Origin: an uncultured Collinsella sp.
Lineage (GTDB): Bacteria > Actinomycetota > Coriobacteriia > Coriobacteriales > Coriobacteriaceae
NCBI GenBank assembly: GCA_958369225.1
Contig: CATXID010000011.1
Location: forward strand, 1-36,188
DNA length: 36,188 bases
Reading direction: 5' to 3'
Below are positions 14,812 to 23,332 of the stretch, one piece after another. Made by a program: the position numbers and the translations under genes. The notes under the pieces were generated by a model. That model did not search any database. It saw nothing but the letters and a program-made list of their open reading frames with translations, and was not told the DNA's origin. How positions within the stretch are numbered: the first letter of the stretch is position 1; each line of letters begins with the position of its first letter.

Positions 14812-17262
14812 TTATATAAGCCTAAAGTGCTCGAGCGCCTTGACGACGCCATCTTTGTCGACCGAGTCGGTGATGTAGTCGGCGCGCTTTTTGAGATAGT
14901 CCGGCGCATTGCCCATGGCGATACCGACATCGACGGCGTTCATCAGCGAGACGTCATTGCTGGCGTCGCCGATGCCGTATACGGTTCCGTGGTGGGGATC
15001 GAGGGCGTCGAGTACAGACTGGATGCCCCCGCGCTTCGTGCATTCGCGGGGCGAGATTTCGGTTACCTCGAGTTCGAGCTCGTTAAAGCACAGCAGCGGC
15101 TCAAGTTCCTTATCTTGAGCGATGCGGCTGGCGAGCGATGTAGACATCAAGATCTTGTAGGCGCTGTAATGTTGCAGCTGCGTGACTGCGTCGCCCAGGG
15201 TGCGCGCGTATCCGGGGGCATCGGGGGCATCGGCACTCATGCGCACGACGCCGTTGAGGCCCTCAAAGCGGATGACCTCGCCCGACTGCTCAAGATAGGG
15301 GGCAAGGCGCTGCAGCATGCCGGGCGTCATCGACAGATCGCGAATTGCGTGTCCGTTGATCTCGGCGTAACCGCCCGCAAGACAGACGATGCCGGTCCAG
15401 GGCAGCTCAAGAAGTTTGGGGTGGATGCAGCTGAGGGTGCGCCCTGTGCAGATAAAGGCCATGTTGCCATTTGCAACGAAATCGCGGATGGCCTGCGAGA
15501 CCGCCTCGTTGGGATAGGGGGACAGGTCTCGCTCGCTCTCGGGAAGCTCTTGTGCCACTCGAGGGTCTTGCCACGCGAGCGTGCCGTCAATGTCGAAGAA
15601 GCAGATATCGCCGTGCTTGTGGGTTGGGCTGGCGACAGGGGAGGCCGAGGCGGTGGGCACAAATCCCGGCTCGAGGCCCATGATCTGGTCAAAATGCTCT
15701 TTAACGCGGGGAACGGAGATGCCGATGACCACCTGGGCGGTCTTGCCCGTAATGATGAGGCCTTTGGCGCCCGCCGCGACAAACGACGCGTTATCTGCAA
15801 CGATGGAAGGGTCTGCGACCTCGACGCGCAGGCGCGTGGCGCAGTTGGTTGCGCCCGCAATATTGCCAACGCCACCTAAAAGCTGAATTACCCGCTCAGC
15901 GAGGACGTGATCTTGACCGGATTGACTATTGACCTCGTCATTGGGAGATTGCTCTTTGGCAAAGCCGCTTCCCGTTAAATGATCGATTGCCGCGCGATTG
16001 GCGACATGATCCTCGCGGCCCGGCGTCTTAAGGTCATAGATCAAGATGAGTGCTCGAAAACTCACAAAAAAGATGAGGCTAAAGGCAAGGCCGATACCGA
16101 GCGCCAAAAGATAGGCACCGGCATGCATGCGCATGAGCGGAATAAAGTTGAAGGCTGCCATCTCCATGAGGCCGCCCGAGAAGATGCCGACGACGCCAAA
16201 GAGATTCATGGTTGTGGCAAGGCAAGACGATAAGACGGCGTAGAGAAAAAAGAGCCCGGGGTGGGTGAACATAAAGAGAAACTCGAGTGGCTCGGTAACG
16301 CCGCAAACCACCGAGGCGATGATGGCGGGAACAAGGATGACCCTGAGGCCGGCGCGGCGCTCTGGTTTTGCGGTGGAGTAGAACGCGGCTGCGATGGCGG
16401 GAAGGCCAAAGAGCTTGACCCAGCCGGTGGCGGTAAAACCGGCCCACGGCGCAAGTTCATTAAGGGGGCGCGTGCTATGGGAGAGGATGGGGAGCAAGCT
16501 GCTCCACGTGGCGTAGATGCCGTCGTTAATGACCAGGTTGTCGTAGTAGATCGGCATGTAGAGCAGGTGGTGCAGCCCCATGGGCTCGAGCGCTCGCTCC
16601 AAAAGCACAAAGATGCCCACGCCAAAGGGGCCGACGCTCGTAAGTGCATGGCGCAGCGTTTCGGTCATTGCGTATACGGAGGGCACGATGGCGGCCGAGA
16701 TAGCGGCAAGGGCAAACACGGCAAAAAAGCTGATGAGGTAGACCAGCGAGGAGCCCGAGAAGGTGCCGAGCCAATCGGGAACCTTGGCATCGTAGAAGCG
16801 GTCATGGATGGCGACGACGGTTGCCGATACCGCCAGCGGGCCGATAATGCCGGTGTCGAGCGTCTTGATGCCGTCGATGACGGTGATACCGTTGGCGGGG
16901 GTCAAAGATGACGGGTACTTAAGCCCAAGGTTGTCTCCGCTCAGCTTAATGATTTCGCTCAAAAAGAAGCAATAGGCAAAATAGGCCACGAGTGCCTCGA
17001 GGCAGCAACGTGCCGGTTGCTTTTGGGCAAGGCCGATGGGCAGCGCTACAGCAAAAAGGAGCGGAAGGCGCTTAAAGACCGTCCACGAGCCGCGCTGGAT
17101 GATGGTCCAAAAAACATACCAAGGGGTTCCGTATACGGCGAGATCGCCGACGATGTCCGCAGTCGTTGCGAGAGCGGAGACGCCGACCATGAGGCCTGAT
17201 ATAGAAAACAGCATGGCGGGCGCGAACATTGCCCCGCCAAAGCGTTGGATTTTTTGCAGCAT
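14812..17262 (-). CDS. PTS EIIC-EIIB sugar permease fused to a C-terminal HAD phosphatase
   Basis: 816 aa with three parts. Residues 1-410 are a membrane EIIC of the glucose/maltose/alpha-glucoside type, with about ten hydrophobic spans and blocks such as LERALEPMGLHHLLYMPIYY and GVTEPLEFLFMF. Residues 445-540 are EIIB, with the phosphorylated cysteine in NIAGATNCATRLRVEV. Residues 550-816 are a Cof-type HAD hydrolase: FFDIDGTLAW (motif I), ICTGRTLS, a lysine in RECTKRGG, and GIGDASNDVSLMNAV (motif IV). The EIICB half would import and phosphorylate a sugar, and the HAD part could dephosphorylate a sugar phosphate. No EIIA domain is present. GGGAGG precedes the ATG. It is divergent from a GntR/UTRA gene with a shared operator-like motif, so that protein probably regulates it. 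Confidence 0.9.
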   Translation of the reverse strand: MLQKIQRFGGAMFAPAMLFSISGLMVGVSALATTADIVGDLAVYGTPWYVFWTIIQRGSWTVFKRLPLLFAVALPIGLAQKQPARCCLEALVAYFAYCFFLSEIIKLSGDNLGLKYPSSLTPANGITVIDGIKTLDTGIIGPLAVSATVVAIHDRFYDAKVPDWLGTFSGSSLVYLISFFAVFALAAISAAIVPSVYAMTETLRHALTSVGPFGVGIFVLLERALEPMGLHHLLYMPIYYDNLVINDGIYATWSSLLPILSHSTRPLNELAPWAGFTATGWVKLFGLPAIAAAFYSTAKPERRAGLRVILVPAIIASVVCGVTEPLEFLFMFTHPGLFFLYAVLSSCLATTMNLFGVVGIFSGGLMEMAAFNFIPLMRMHAGAYLLALGIGLAFSLIFFVSFRALILIYDLKTPGREDHVANRAAIDHLTGSGFAKEQSPNDEVNSQSGQDHVLAERVIQLLGGVGNIAGATNCATRLRVEVADPSIVADNASFVAAGAKGLIITGKTAQVVIGISVPRVKEHFDQIMGLEPGFVPTASASPVASPTHKHGDICFFDIDGTLAWQDPRVAQELPESERDLSPYPNEAVSQAIRDFVANGNMAFICTGRTLSCIHPKLLELPWTGIVCLAGGYAEINGHAIRDLSMTPGMLQRLAPYLEQSGEVIRFEGLNGVVRMSADAPDAPGYARTLGDAVTQLQHYSAYKILMSTSLASRIAQDKELEPLLCFNELELEVTEISPRECTKRGGIQSVLDALDPHHGTVYGIGDASNDVSLMNAVDVGIAMGNAPDYLKKRADYITDSVDKDGVVKALEHFRLI

Positions 17263-17304
17263 GTTCTGCCTCCCGAATATCGAGGTGCGTTGCGGGTGGT
17301 GAAA

Positions 17305-17316
17305 CGTTTAAACAAT
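17305..17316 (-). promoter_or_regulatory. Operator-like palindrome at the PTS-HAD promoter
   Basis: On the minus strand ATTGTTTAAACG lies just downstream of a TACAAT -10 box (plus 17323-17328), covering the likely transcription start of the PTS-HAD gene. The same TTGTTTAAAC core recurs at 17427, 27333 and, in variant form, at 18396 and 18321. Confidence 0.5.
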
Positions 17317-17426
17317 GGATTCATTGTAGAGGACCGGACGATTGTCGTGCCGGCAGTTTTGAGTGAAACCGATTTGGGCATGACAGAAGCCGTCAACGGT
17401 TAAATACTGTCGCTTTGCCGATAATC

Positions 17427-17438
17427 GGTTTAAACAAC
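17427..17438 (+). promoter_or_regulatory. Operator-like palindrome at the GntR promoter
   Basis: GGTTTAAACAAC overlaps the expected -35 position of a promoter whose extended -10 is TGCTATCGT (17448-17456). A repressor bound here would block the regulator's own gene. Confidence 0.5.
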
Positions 17439-17489
17439 TTTAAGAAATGCTATCGTTCCTAGCCATACATATTCATTAGAGGTGAAGTC

Positions 17490-18209
17490 ATGCCAAAAGC
17501 GATTTACGAAGGAATCTACCGCGAGATCCGTTCGCGCATCATTAACGGGACCTATGCGTTTCAGGAGATGCTGCCAACCGAAGCCGAGCTGACCGCGGAA
17601 TTTGGCTGCACGCGCAATACCGTCCGCCGCGCTTTGAGCATGCTGGCCGACGGGATGTTTGTGCAGCCCATACACGGCAAGGGCGTGCGCGTTATTTGGC
17701 TTAAGGGCGAAACCGACATGTTGGGCGCACTCGAAGAGGTTGAGTCGTTTGGCGAGTTTGCAAAACGCAACAATGCCGTTGCATCGACGGACGTTAAGTC
17801 CTTTGAACATTTGATTTGCACCGAGCAGCTCTCTCGTCGCCTGGGCTTTAGGGTGGGCGAGGAGCTTATTCGCGTAGTGCGTGTCCGAAGCCTCAACGGC
17901 AACGCGCGCCAAGTGGACCATGGCTATTTTTTGGCGTCGATCGCCAAGGGCCTGACCCCCGAGATCGCGGCAGATTCTATTTACGGCTATCTGGAGCACA
18001 AGCGCGGTGTCAAAGTGATGGCGAGCCGTCGTACGGTGAGTGTCGAGCTCGCCAACGATGAGGACTGCAGCTACTTGGACCTTGGCAAATACAACTGTGT
18101 CGCCGTCATGGAGAGCCAGTCATACACCTCGGATGGCATCTTGTTCGAGGTCACGCATGCCCGTACGCATCCTGAGATCTTCCACTACCGCGTCAACTCC
18201 AAGCGATAG
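17490..18209 (+). CDS. GntR-family regulator with UTRA effector domain
   Basis: 239-aa cytoplasmic transcription factor. The N-terminal winged helix (about 1-68) has IYREIRSRIINGTYAFQEMLPTEAELTAEFGCTRNTVRRALSML in three adjoining blocks, followed by GKGVRVIW. The UTRA ligand domain (about 80-235) has LGFRVGEELIRVVRVRSLNGNARQVDH spread over the usual positions. AGAGGTG at 17478-17484 supports the start. Regulators of this type, such as TreR, sense sugar phosphates. It is divergent from the PTS-HAD gene, and GTTTAAAC sites lie at both promoters, so it most likely represses the PTS gene and itself. It may also act on the ABC importer downstream and on malQ. Confidence 0.93.
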   Translation: MPKAIYEGIYREIRSRIINGTYAFQEMLPTEAELTAEFGCTRNTVRRALSMLADGMFVQPIHGKGVRVIWLKGETDMLGALEEVESFGEFAKRNNAVASTDVKSFEHLICTEQLSRRLGFRVGEELIRVVRVRSLNGNARQVDHGYFLASIAKGLTPEIAADSIYGYLEHKRGVKVMASRRTVSVELANDEDCSYLDLGKYNCVAVMESQSYTSDGILFEVTHARTHPEIFHYRVNSKR

Positions 18210-18249
18210 CCGGCTAGCTCGCAGCCTGACGAGGCTTATGCCCTCAACG

Positions 18250-18300
18250 CGAAAACGCCCGGTCAAACCGACGATGCATCGGCTTGACCGGGCGTTTTCT
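18250..18300 (+). terminator. Rho-independent terminator of the GntR gene
   Basis: GAAAACGCCCGGTCAA (18251-18266) pairs with the following TTGACCGGGCGTTTTC, with a further CCGA/TCGG stem in the loop. The A/T-rich base of the stem could also work on the opposite strand. Confidence 0.9.
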
Positions 18301-18320
18301 CTGCATTCGATAACAAATAA

Positions 18321-18332
18321 TTGTTTATACAA
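18321..18332 (+). promoter_or_regulatory. Variant operator-like site upstream of the ABC operon
   Basis: TTGTTTATACAA is a near-palindrome resembling TTGTTTAAACAA, 64 bases upstream of the site at 18396-18407. Paired sites could allow looping. The remaining gap from 18210 to 18515 holds only these sites, the terminator and the promoter. Confidence 0.35.
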
Positions 18333-18395
18333 AACTTGTCAAGTATCAAGTTGAAATTACCGTTCACCGAAGTTTTTCTACCGCTCTAGTAATAC

Positions 18396-18427
18396 TTGTT
18401 CAAACAACTAGCCAAATAGCGTATTGT
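18396..18427 (+). promoter_or_regulatory. Promoter/operator of the sugar ABC operon
   Basis: TTGTTCAAACAA (18396-18407) is a near-perfect palindrome overlapping the expected -35 region of a TATTGT -10 box (18422-18427). The leader to the lipoprotein gene is about 80 nt. The box spacing is not ideal, which suggests activator or repressor control. Confidence 0.45.
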
Positions 18428-18515
18428 ACAAATCAGCGAAAGGGGCAAAGTCCCCGAGCCAATCTCCGAAGGCGGCGGCAAAGGGTGCCGCCACGGTGTG
18501 AAAGGGTGGATTGTA

Positions 18516-19832
18516 ATGAAGAACGAAATGAGCAGAAGGCAGTTCTTGGGCTTTGCTGGTTCCGCGGCTGCGGTTCTTGGTCTGGGTCTCGTGGGCTGCG
18601 GTGGTTCTGCCGGCTCCGGCTCCTCTGCTTCTGGTGACGCTGCTGAGGTCTACTTCCTCCAATTCAAGCCCGAGGTCGACAAGGAGTGGAAGGAGATCGC
18701 CAAGGCCTATAAGAAGGAGAAGGGCGTCGAGGTCAAGATCGTGACCGCTGCCTCCAACACCTACGAGGAGAAGCTTAAGTCCGAGATGTCCAAGAGCTCC
18801 GCTCCGACCCTGTTCCAGGTCAACGGCCCCACCGGTCTTAAGAACTGGAAGGACTACTGCGCCGACCTGTCCGATACCAAGCTCCGCGGTGAGCTCATTG
18901 ACGACTCCCTGGCTCTGCAGTCCGATGGCAAGGATCTGGGTATCGACTGGGTCCAGGAGAGCTACGGCATCATCTACAACAAGCAGCTGCTCGAGAAGGC
19001 TGGCTACAAGGCCGAGGACATCAACTCCTTCGACAAGCTGAAGGCTTGTGCCGACGACATCCAGGCCCGCAAGGACGAGCTCGGCATTGAGGGCGCCTTC
19101 ACTTCCGCCGGCATGGATGACTCCTCCAGCTGGCGTTACACCACCCACCTCGCCAACCTCCCGCTCTACTACGAGTTCGAGAAGGAGCACAACCAGGAGG
19201 ACGACGAGATCAAGGGCGAGTATCTCGACAACTTCAAGCAGATTTTCGACCTGTATATCACCGACTCCACCTGCGATCCTTCGCAGCTTGCTTCCAAGAC
19301 TGGCGACGACGCCACCAACGAGTTCGCAACCGGCAAGGCCGTCTTCTATCAGAACGGCTCTTGGGCCTACGCTGACCTCACCAAGGCCGGTATGACCGAC
19401 GACCAGCTCGGCATGCTGCCGATCTACATCGGTGTCGACGGCGAGGAGAACCAGGGCCTGTGCTCCGGCGGCGAGAACTACTGGTGCGTCAGCTCCCAGG
19501 CTTCCGAGGATGCCCAGAAGGCCACCGAGGACTTCATGTATTGGTGCGTCACTTCTGACACCGCCACCAGCATCATCGCTGACAAGATGGGTCTGACTGC
19601 CCCGTTCAAGAGCGCCAAGGAAACCACCAACGTCTTCTCGCAGCAGGCCGTTGCCATGGCCAAGGACGGCAAGAAGACCGTTGCTTGGGACTTCGTCTAC
19701 ATCCCCTCTGAGGAGTGGAAGAAGAACCTCAAGCAGGCTCTCATTGCTTATGCTGCCGACAACACCAAGTGGGACGGCGTCAAGAACGCCTTCGTCGATG
19801 GCTGGAAGACCGAGAAGGCTGCTTCCGAGTAA
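18516..19832 (+). CDS. Sugar ABC transporter substrate-binding lipoprotein
   Basis: 438 aa from ATG 18516, preceded by AAAGGGTGG (18501-18509); an upstream in-frame ATG at 18498 lacks such a site. The N-terminus has SRRQF and then a hydrophobic stretch ending in LVGCGG, that is, a Tat-like signal with a lipobox, so the mature protein is probably a lipid-anchored binding protein on the outer face. A Ser/Gly/Ala linker follows. The rest is a family-1 extracellular solute-binding (MalE/UgpB-like) fold, with FQVNGPTGLKNW, YGIIYNKQLLEKAGY, FATGKAVFYQNGSW and GGENYWCVSS as recognisable blocks. Codon bias is strong, suggesting high expression. The ligand is probably an oligosaccharide, given the two permeases, the ATPase and nearby glgP and malQ. 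Confidence 0.92.
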   Translation: MKNEMSRRQFLGFAGSAAAVLGLGLVGCGGSAGSGSSASGDAAEVYFLQFKPEVDKEWKEIAKAYKKEKGVEVKIVTAASNTYEEKLKSEMSKSSAPTLFQVNGPTGLKNWKDYCADLSDTKLRGELIDDSLALQSDGKDLGIDWVQESYGIIYNKQLLEKAGYKAEDINSFDKLKACADDIQARKDELGIEGAFTSAGMDDSSSWRYTTHLANLPLYYEFEKEHNQEDDEIKGEYLDNFKQIFDLYITDSTCDPSQLASKTGDDATNEFATGKAVFYQNGSWAYADLTKAGMTDDQLGMLPIYIGVDGEENQGLCSGGENYWCVSSQASEDAQKATEDFMYWCVTSDTATSIIADKMGLTAPFKSAKETTNVFSQQAVAMAKDGKKTVAWDFVYIPSEEWKKNLKQALIAYAADNTKWDGVKNAFVDGWKTEKAASE

Positions 19833-19862
19833 GCAGTTGCTGCCCAAGCTATCTGATTAGCG

Positions 19863-19900
19863 ACAGGGGGCGGGCAGACGTAGGTTTGCCCGCCCCCTGC
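19863..19900 (+). terminator. Intercistronic hairpin between binding protein and permease
   Basis: CAGGGGGCGGGCA (19864-19876) pairs exactly with TGCCCGCCCCCTG (19887-19899). No T-run follows, so it is more likely a partial terminator or an mRNA-stabilising hairpin that keeps the binding-protein message more abundant than the downstream genes. Confidence 0.75.
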
Positions 19901-19919
19901 ATATTGAAAGGACCCTTCT

Positions 19920-20774
19920 ATGGGCAAAGCACTCAAGCGCTGGTGGCCGCTCTTTATGCTGCCCACGTGCCTGGCGTTTATGATCGGGTTCGTGATCCCC
20001 TTTATCCAGGGTTTCTATCTCTCGTTCTGCCAGTTTATTACCATCAACAACGCGCACTTTGTCGGTATCGAGAACTACGTGCGCGCATTGTCCGATCCGC
20101 AGTTTGCCACGTCGTTCTTCTTTACGGTGGCGTTTGCCTTCCTGTCGACGGTGCTCATCAACGTGATTGCCCTCGCCATCGCGCAGGCGCTCACCCGCAA
20201 GGCGCTCAAGGGCACCAACATCTTCCGTACGATCTTCTTTATGCCTAACCTGATCGGCGGCATCGTGTTGGGCTACATCTGGCAGATCCTGATCAACTGC
20301 CTGCTCTCCAACGTGGGCGCCCAGCTCATTGCCCTTAACTCCGCTGCCGGCTTCTGGGGCCTTATCATCCTGACCCTGTGGCAGCAGGTCGGCTACATGA
20401 TGATCATCTACATCGCTGGTCTGCAGTCCATTCCGTCCGACTACATCGAGGCCGCCAAGGTCGACGGTGCCACGGCATGGCAGACGTTTTGGAAGGTTAA
20501 GATCCCTAACCTGATGCCGACCATCACCATCTGCCTGTTCCTGTCCATCACCAACGGCTTTAAGCTGTTCGACCAGAACCTCGCCCTTACCGGCGGCGCC
20601 CCCGCGCACTCCACCGAGATGCTCGCCCTGAACATCTACAACACGTTCTATTCGCGTGCCGGTATCGCATGGCAGGGCATCGGTCAGGCCAAGGCAGTCG
20701 TCTTCTGCATCCTGGTCGTTGCTATTTCCATGATCCAGCTTAAGGCCACGAGGTCCAAGGAGGTGCAGCAGTAA
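19920..20774 (+). CDS. Sugar ABC transporter permease (MalF/UgpA type)
   Basis: 284-aa membrane protein with about six hydrophobic spans. The cytoplasmic EAA loop reads YIEAAKVDGATAWQTFWKVKIPNLMP, here split as EAAKVDGA plus the proline that couples to the ATPase. AAAGGA upstream of the ATG supports the start. It forms the translocation channel with the next gene's product. Its stop overlaps the following ATG by one base (TAATG), so the two subunits are translationally coupled. Confidence 0.94.
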   Translation: MGKALKRWWPLFMLPTCLAFMIGFVIPFIQGFYLSFCQFITINNAHFVGIENYVRALSDPQFATSFFFTVAFAFLSTVLINVIALAIAQALTRKALKGTNIFRTIFFMPNLIGGIVLGYIWQILINCLLSNVGAQLIALNSAAGFWGLIILTLWQQVGYMMIIYIAGLQSIPSDYIEAAKVDGATAWQTFWKVKIPNLMPTITICLFLSITNGFKLFDQNLALTGGAPAHSTEMLALNIYNTFYSRAGIAWQGIGQAKAVVFCILVVAISMIQLKATRSKEVQQ

Positions 20775-21613
20775 TGAAACGCGATAAGGCTATTAACCGC
20801 GCGCTCTCGATTTTCTTTACGATCCTGTCGCTCGCGTGGATCTACCCCGTGTTTATGATTGCGCTCAATTCCTTTAAAAAGGGAACTGCAATCAGCACCA
20901 CCACGGCGTTCGATTTGCTTACGCCTGAGACGTTCAACGGCCTTGCAAACTACGTGCACGCTCTTAACGAGCAGGGCTTTGCCTCGGCGTTTATGTACTC
21001 GCTCATCATCACGGTCACGTCGGTCGTTCTGATTTTGGTGTGCTGCTCCATGTGCGCTTGGTACGTAGTGCGCGTCAACAGCAAGATTTCGAACTTCTTC
21101 TATTACCTGTTCGTGTTCTCGATGGTCGTGCCCTTCCAGATGCTCATGTTCACGCTGTCCAATTTGGCGGACCGCATCGGCTTCAACACGCCGTTCAACA
21201 TCTGCTTTATCTACCTTGGCTTTGGCGCGGGCCTGGCGGTCTTTATGTTCGCCGGCTTTGTAAAGAACATCCCGCTCGAGATCGAAGAGGCGGCCATGAT
21301 TGATGGCTGCAACCCGGTCCAGGTGTTCTTCAAGATCGTCCTCCCCATCATGAAGCCCACCTATCTTTCGGTTGGCATCCTCGAGACCATGTGGGTCTGG
21401 AACGACTATCTGCTGCCCTACCTTACGCTCGACTCCACCAAGTACAAGACCATTCCTATCTTGATCCAGTACTTCCGCGGCGGCTACGGCCATGTCGAGC
21501 TCGGCCCCATGATGGCCTGCATCATGATGGTCGTTGTCCCCATCGTCATCATGTACATCCTCTGCCAGAAGTACATCATTGACGGCGTGGTGGCAGGTGC
21601 GGTCAAGGGCTGA
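20774..21613 (+). CDS. Sugar ABC transporter permease (MalG/UgpE type)
   Basis: 279-aa partner permease with six likely membrane spans. The N-terminal span SIFFTILSLAWIYPVFMIAL leads into LNSFKKGTAI, typical of the MalG group. The EAA loop reads EIEEAAMIDGCNPVQVFFKI followed by VLPIMKP, which contacts the ATPase. VWNDYLLPYL lies in a later span and is common in this group. It starts inside the stop of the previous gene. Confidence 0.94.
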   Translation: MKRDKAINRALSIFFTILSLAWIYPVFMIALNSFKKGTAISTTTAFDLLTPETFNGLANYVHALNEQGFASAFMYSLIITVTSVVLILVCCSMCAWYVVRVNSKISNFFYYLFVFSMVVPFQMLMFTLSNLADRIGFNTPFNICFIYLGFGAGLAVFMFAGFVKNIPLEIEEAAMIDGCNPVQVFFKIVLPIMKPTYLSVGILETMWVWNDYLLPYLTLDSTKYKTIPILIQYFRGGYGHVELGPMMACIMMVVVPIVIMYILCQKYIIDGVVAGAVKG

Positions 21614-21681
21614 TGTCGTAACTGTTTTGCAAGTTTTAGCGGCGCCCCTCAGCGCGGCGTCGCGTATCGAAAGGTAGAGAC

Positions 21682-22881
<1,200 letters not shown>

Positions 22882-22949
22882 GCCCGGTACATCCAGGCCC
22901 TCCCTTTGGGCGACTGCGGTATTGCCATCCTTTTGCCGTGGTCACATAT

Positions 22950-22995
22950 AAGGCTTCCCTCCCGTCCACTGGGCGAGAGGGGAGCCTTTCTTTGT
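22950..22995 (+). terminator. Rho-independent terminator of the ABC operon
   Basis: AAGGCTTCCCTC near 22950 pairs with GAGGGGAGCCTTT (22976-22988), with a short loop and one bulge, then TCTTTGTG. Confidence 0.85.
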
Positions 22996-23020
22996 GTTGG
23001 GGTTGTCCATCTACCAGTTT

Positions 23021-23237
23021 GTCTTGATCTGTAACAGGAGGAGGGCCAAAGTCGGTCTAGATGTTACAGATCGAGACAGCGTTGAGCTGCCTGTCCTTTC
23101 ATCTCGATCTGTAACACGAAGGACTGATTTCGGCAGTTACCTGTTACAGATCGAGATCTTTTTAGCCGCCTTGCCCGTCTGTCTCGTTCTGTAACAGGTA
23201 GACCCAATTTTGCCGGCTAGATGTTACAGGCCGAGAT
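23021..23237. repeat. Array of three hairpins with an exact 80-nt period
   Basis: Each unit is a 16-nt arm, a 25-nt loop and a complementary 16-nt arm: 23021-23077, 23101-23157 and 23181-23237. The arm consensus is RTCTCGATCTGTAACA with TGTTACAGATCGAGAY opposite. Unit 2 is perfectly paired; units 1 and 3 differ only by G-T pairs or compatible changes. Starts are 80 bases apart each time, with 23-nt spacers between units, and loops and spacers show diverged similarity. This looks like an old tandem duplication whose arms stayed under constraint. It lies between the convergent ABC operon and glgP. No gene is seen in 22882-23332. Confidence 0.88.
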
Positions 23238-23273
23238 TTTGGTCGAGGCGGGCCACGGGCAACACATGGACAC

Positions 23274-23306
23274 AAAAAACGGAGCCGTGTTGCCGCGACT
23301 CCGCTT
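23274..23306 (-). terminator. Rho-independent terminator of glgP
   Basis: On the minus strand GCGGAG and CTCCG form the outer stem, with extra CG pairs inside, followed by TTTTTTG. It lies about 30 bases after the glgP stop. Confidence 0.8.
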
Positions 23307-23332
23307 TCAAGAGGATGGGTAAGGGGAATGGG

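Noticed and set aside
18408..19847. 479-aa minus-strand open frame opposite the binding lipoprotein
   Set aside because: Shadow of biased codons; the plus strand has a signal peptide, lipobox and family motifs.
23021..23237. Possible CRISPR array
   Set aside because: The repeated 16-mers alternate in orientation and pair with each other; units are hairpins, only three, with similar rather than unique loops, and no cas gene is present.
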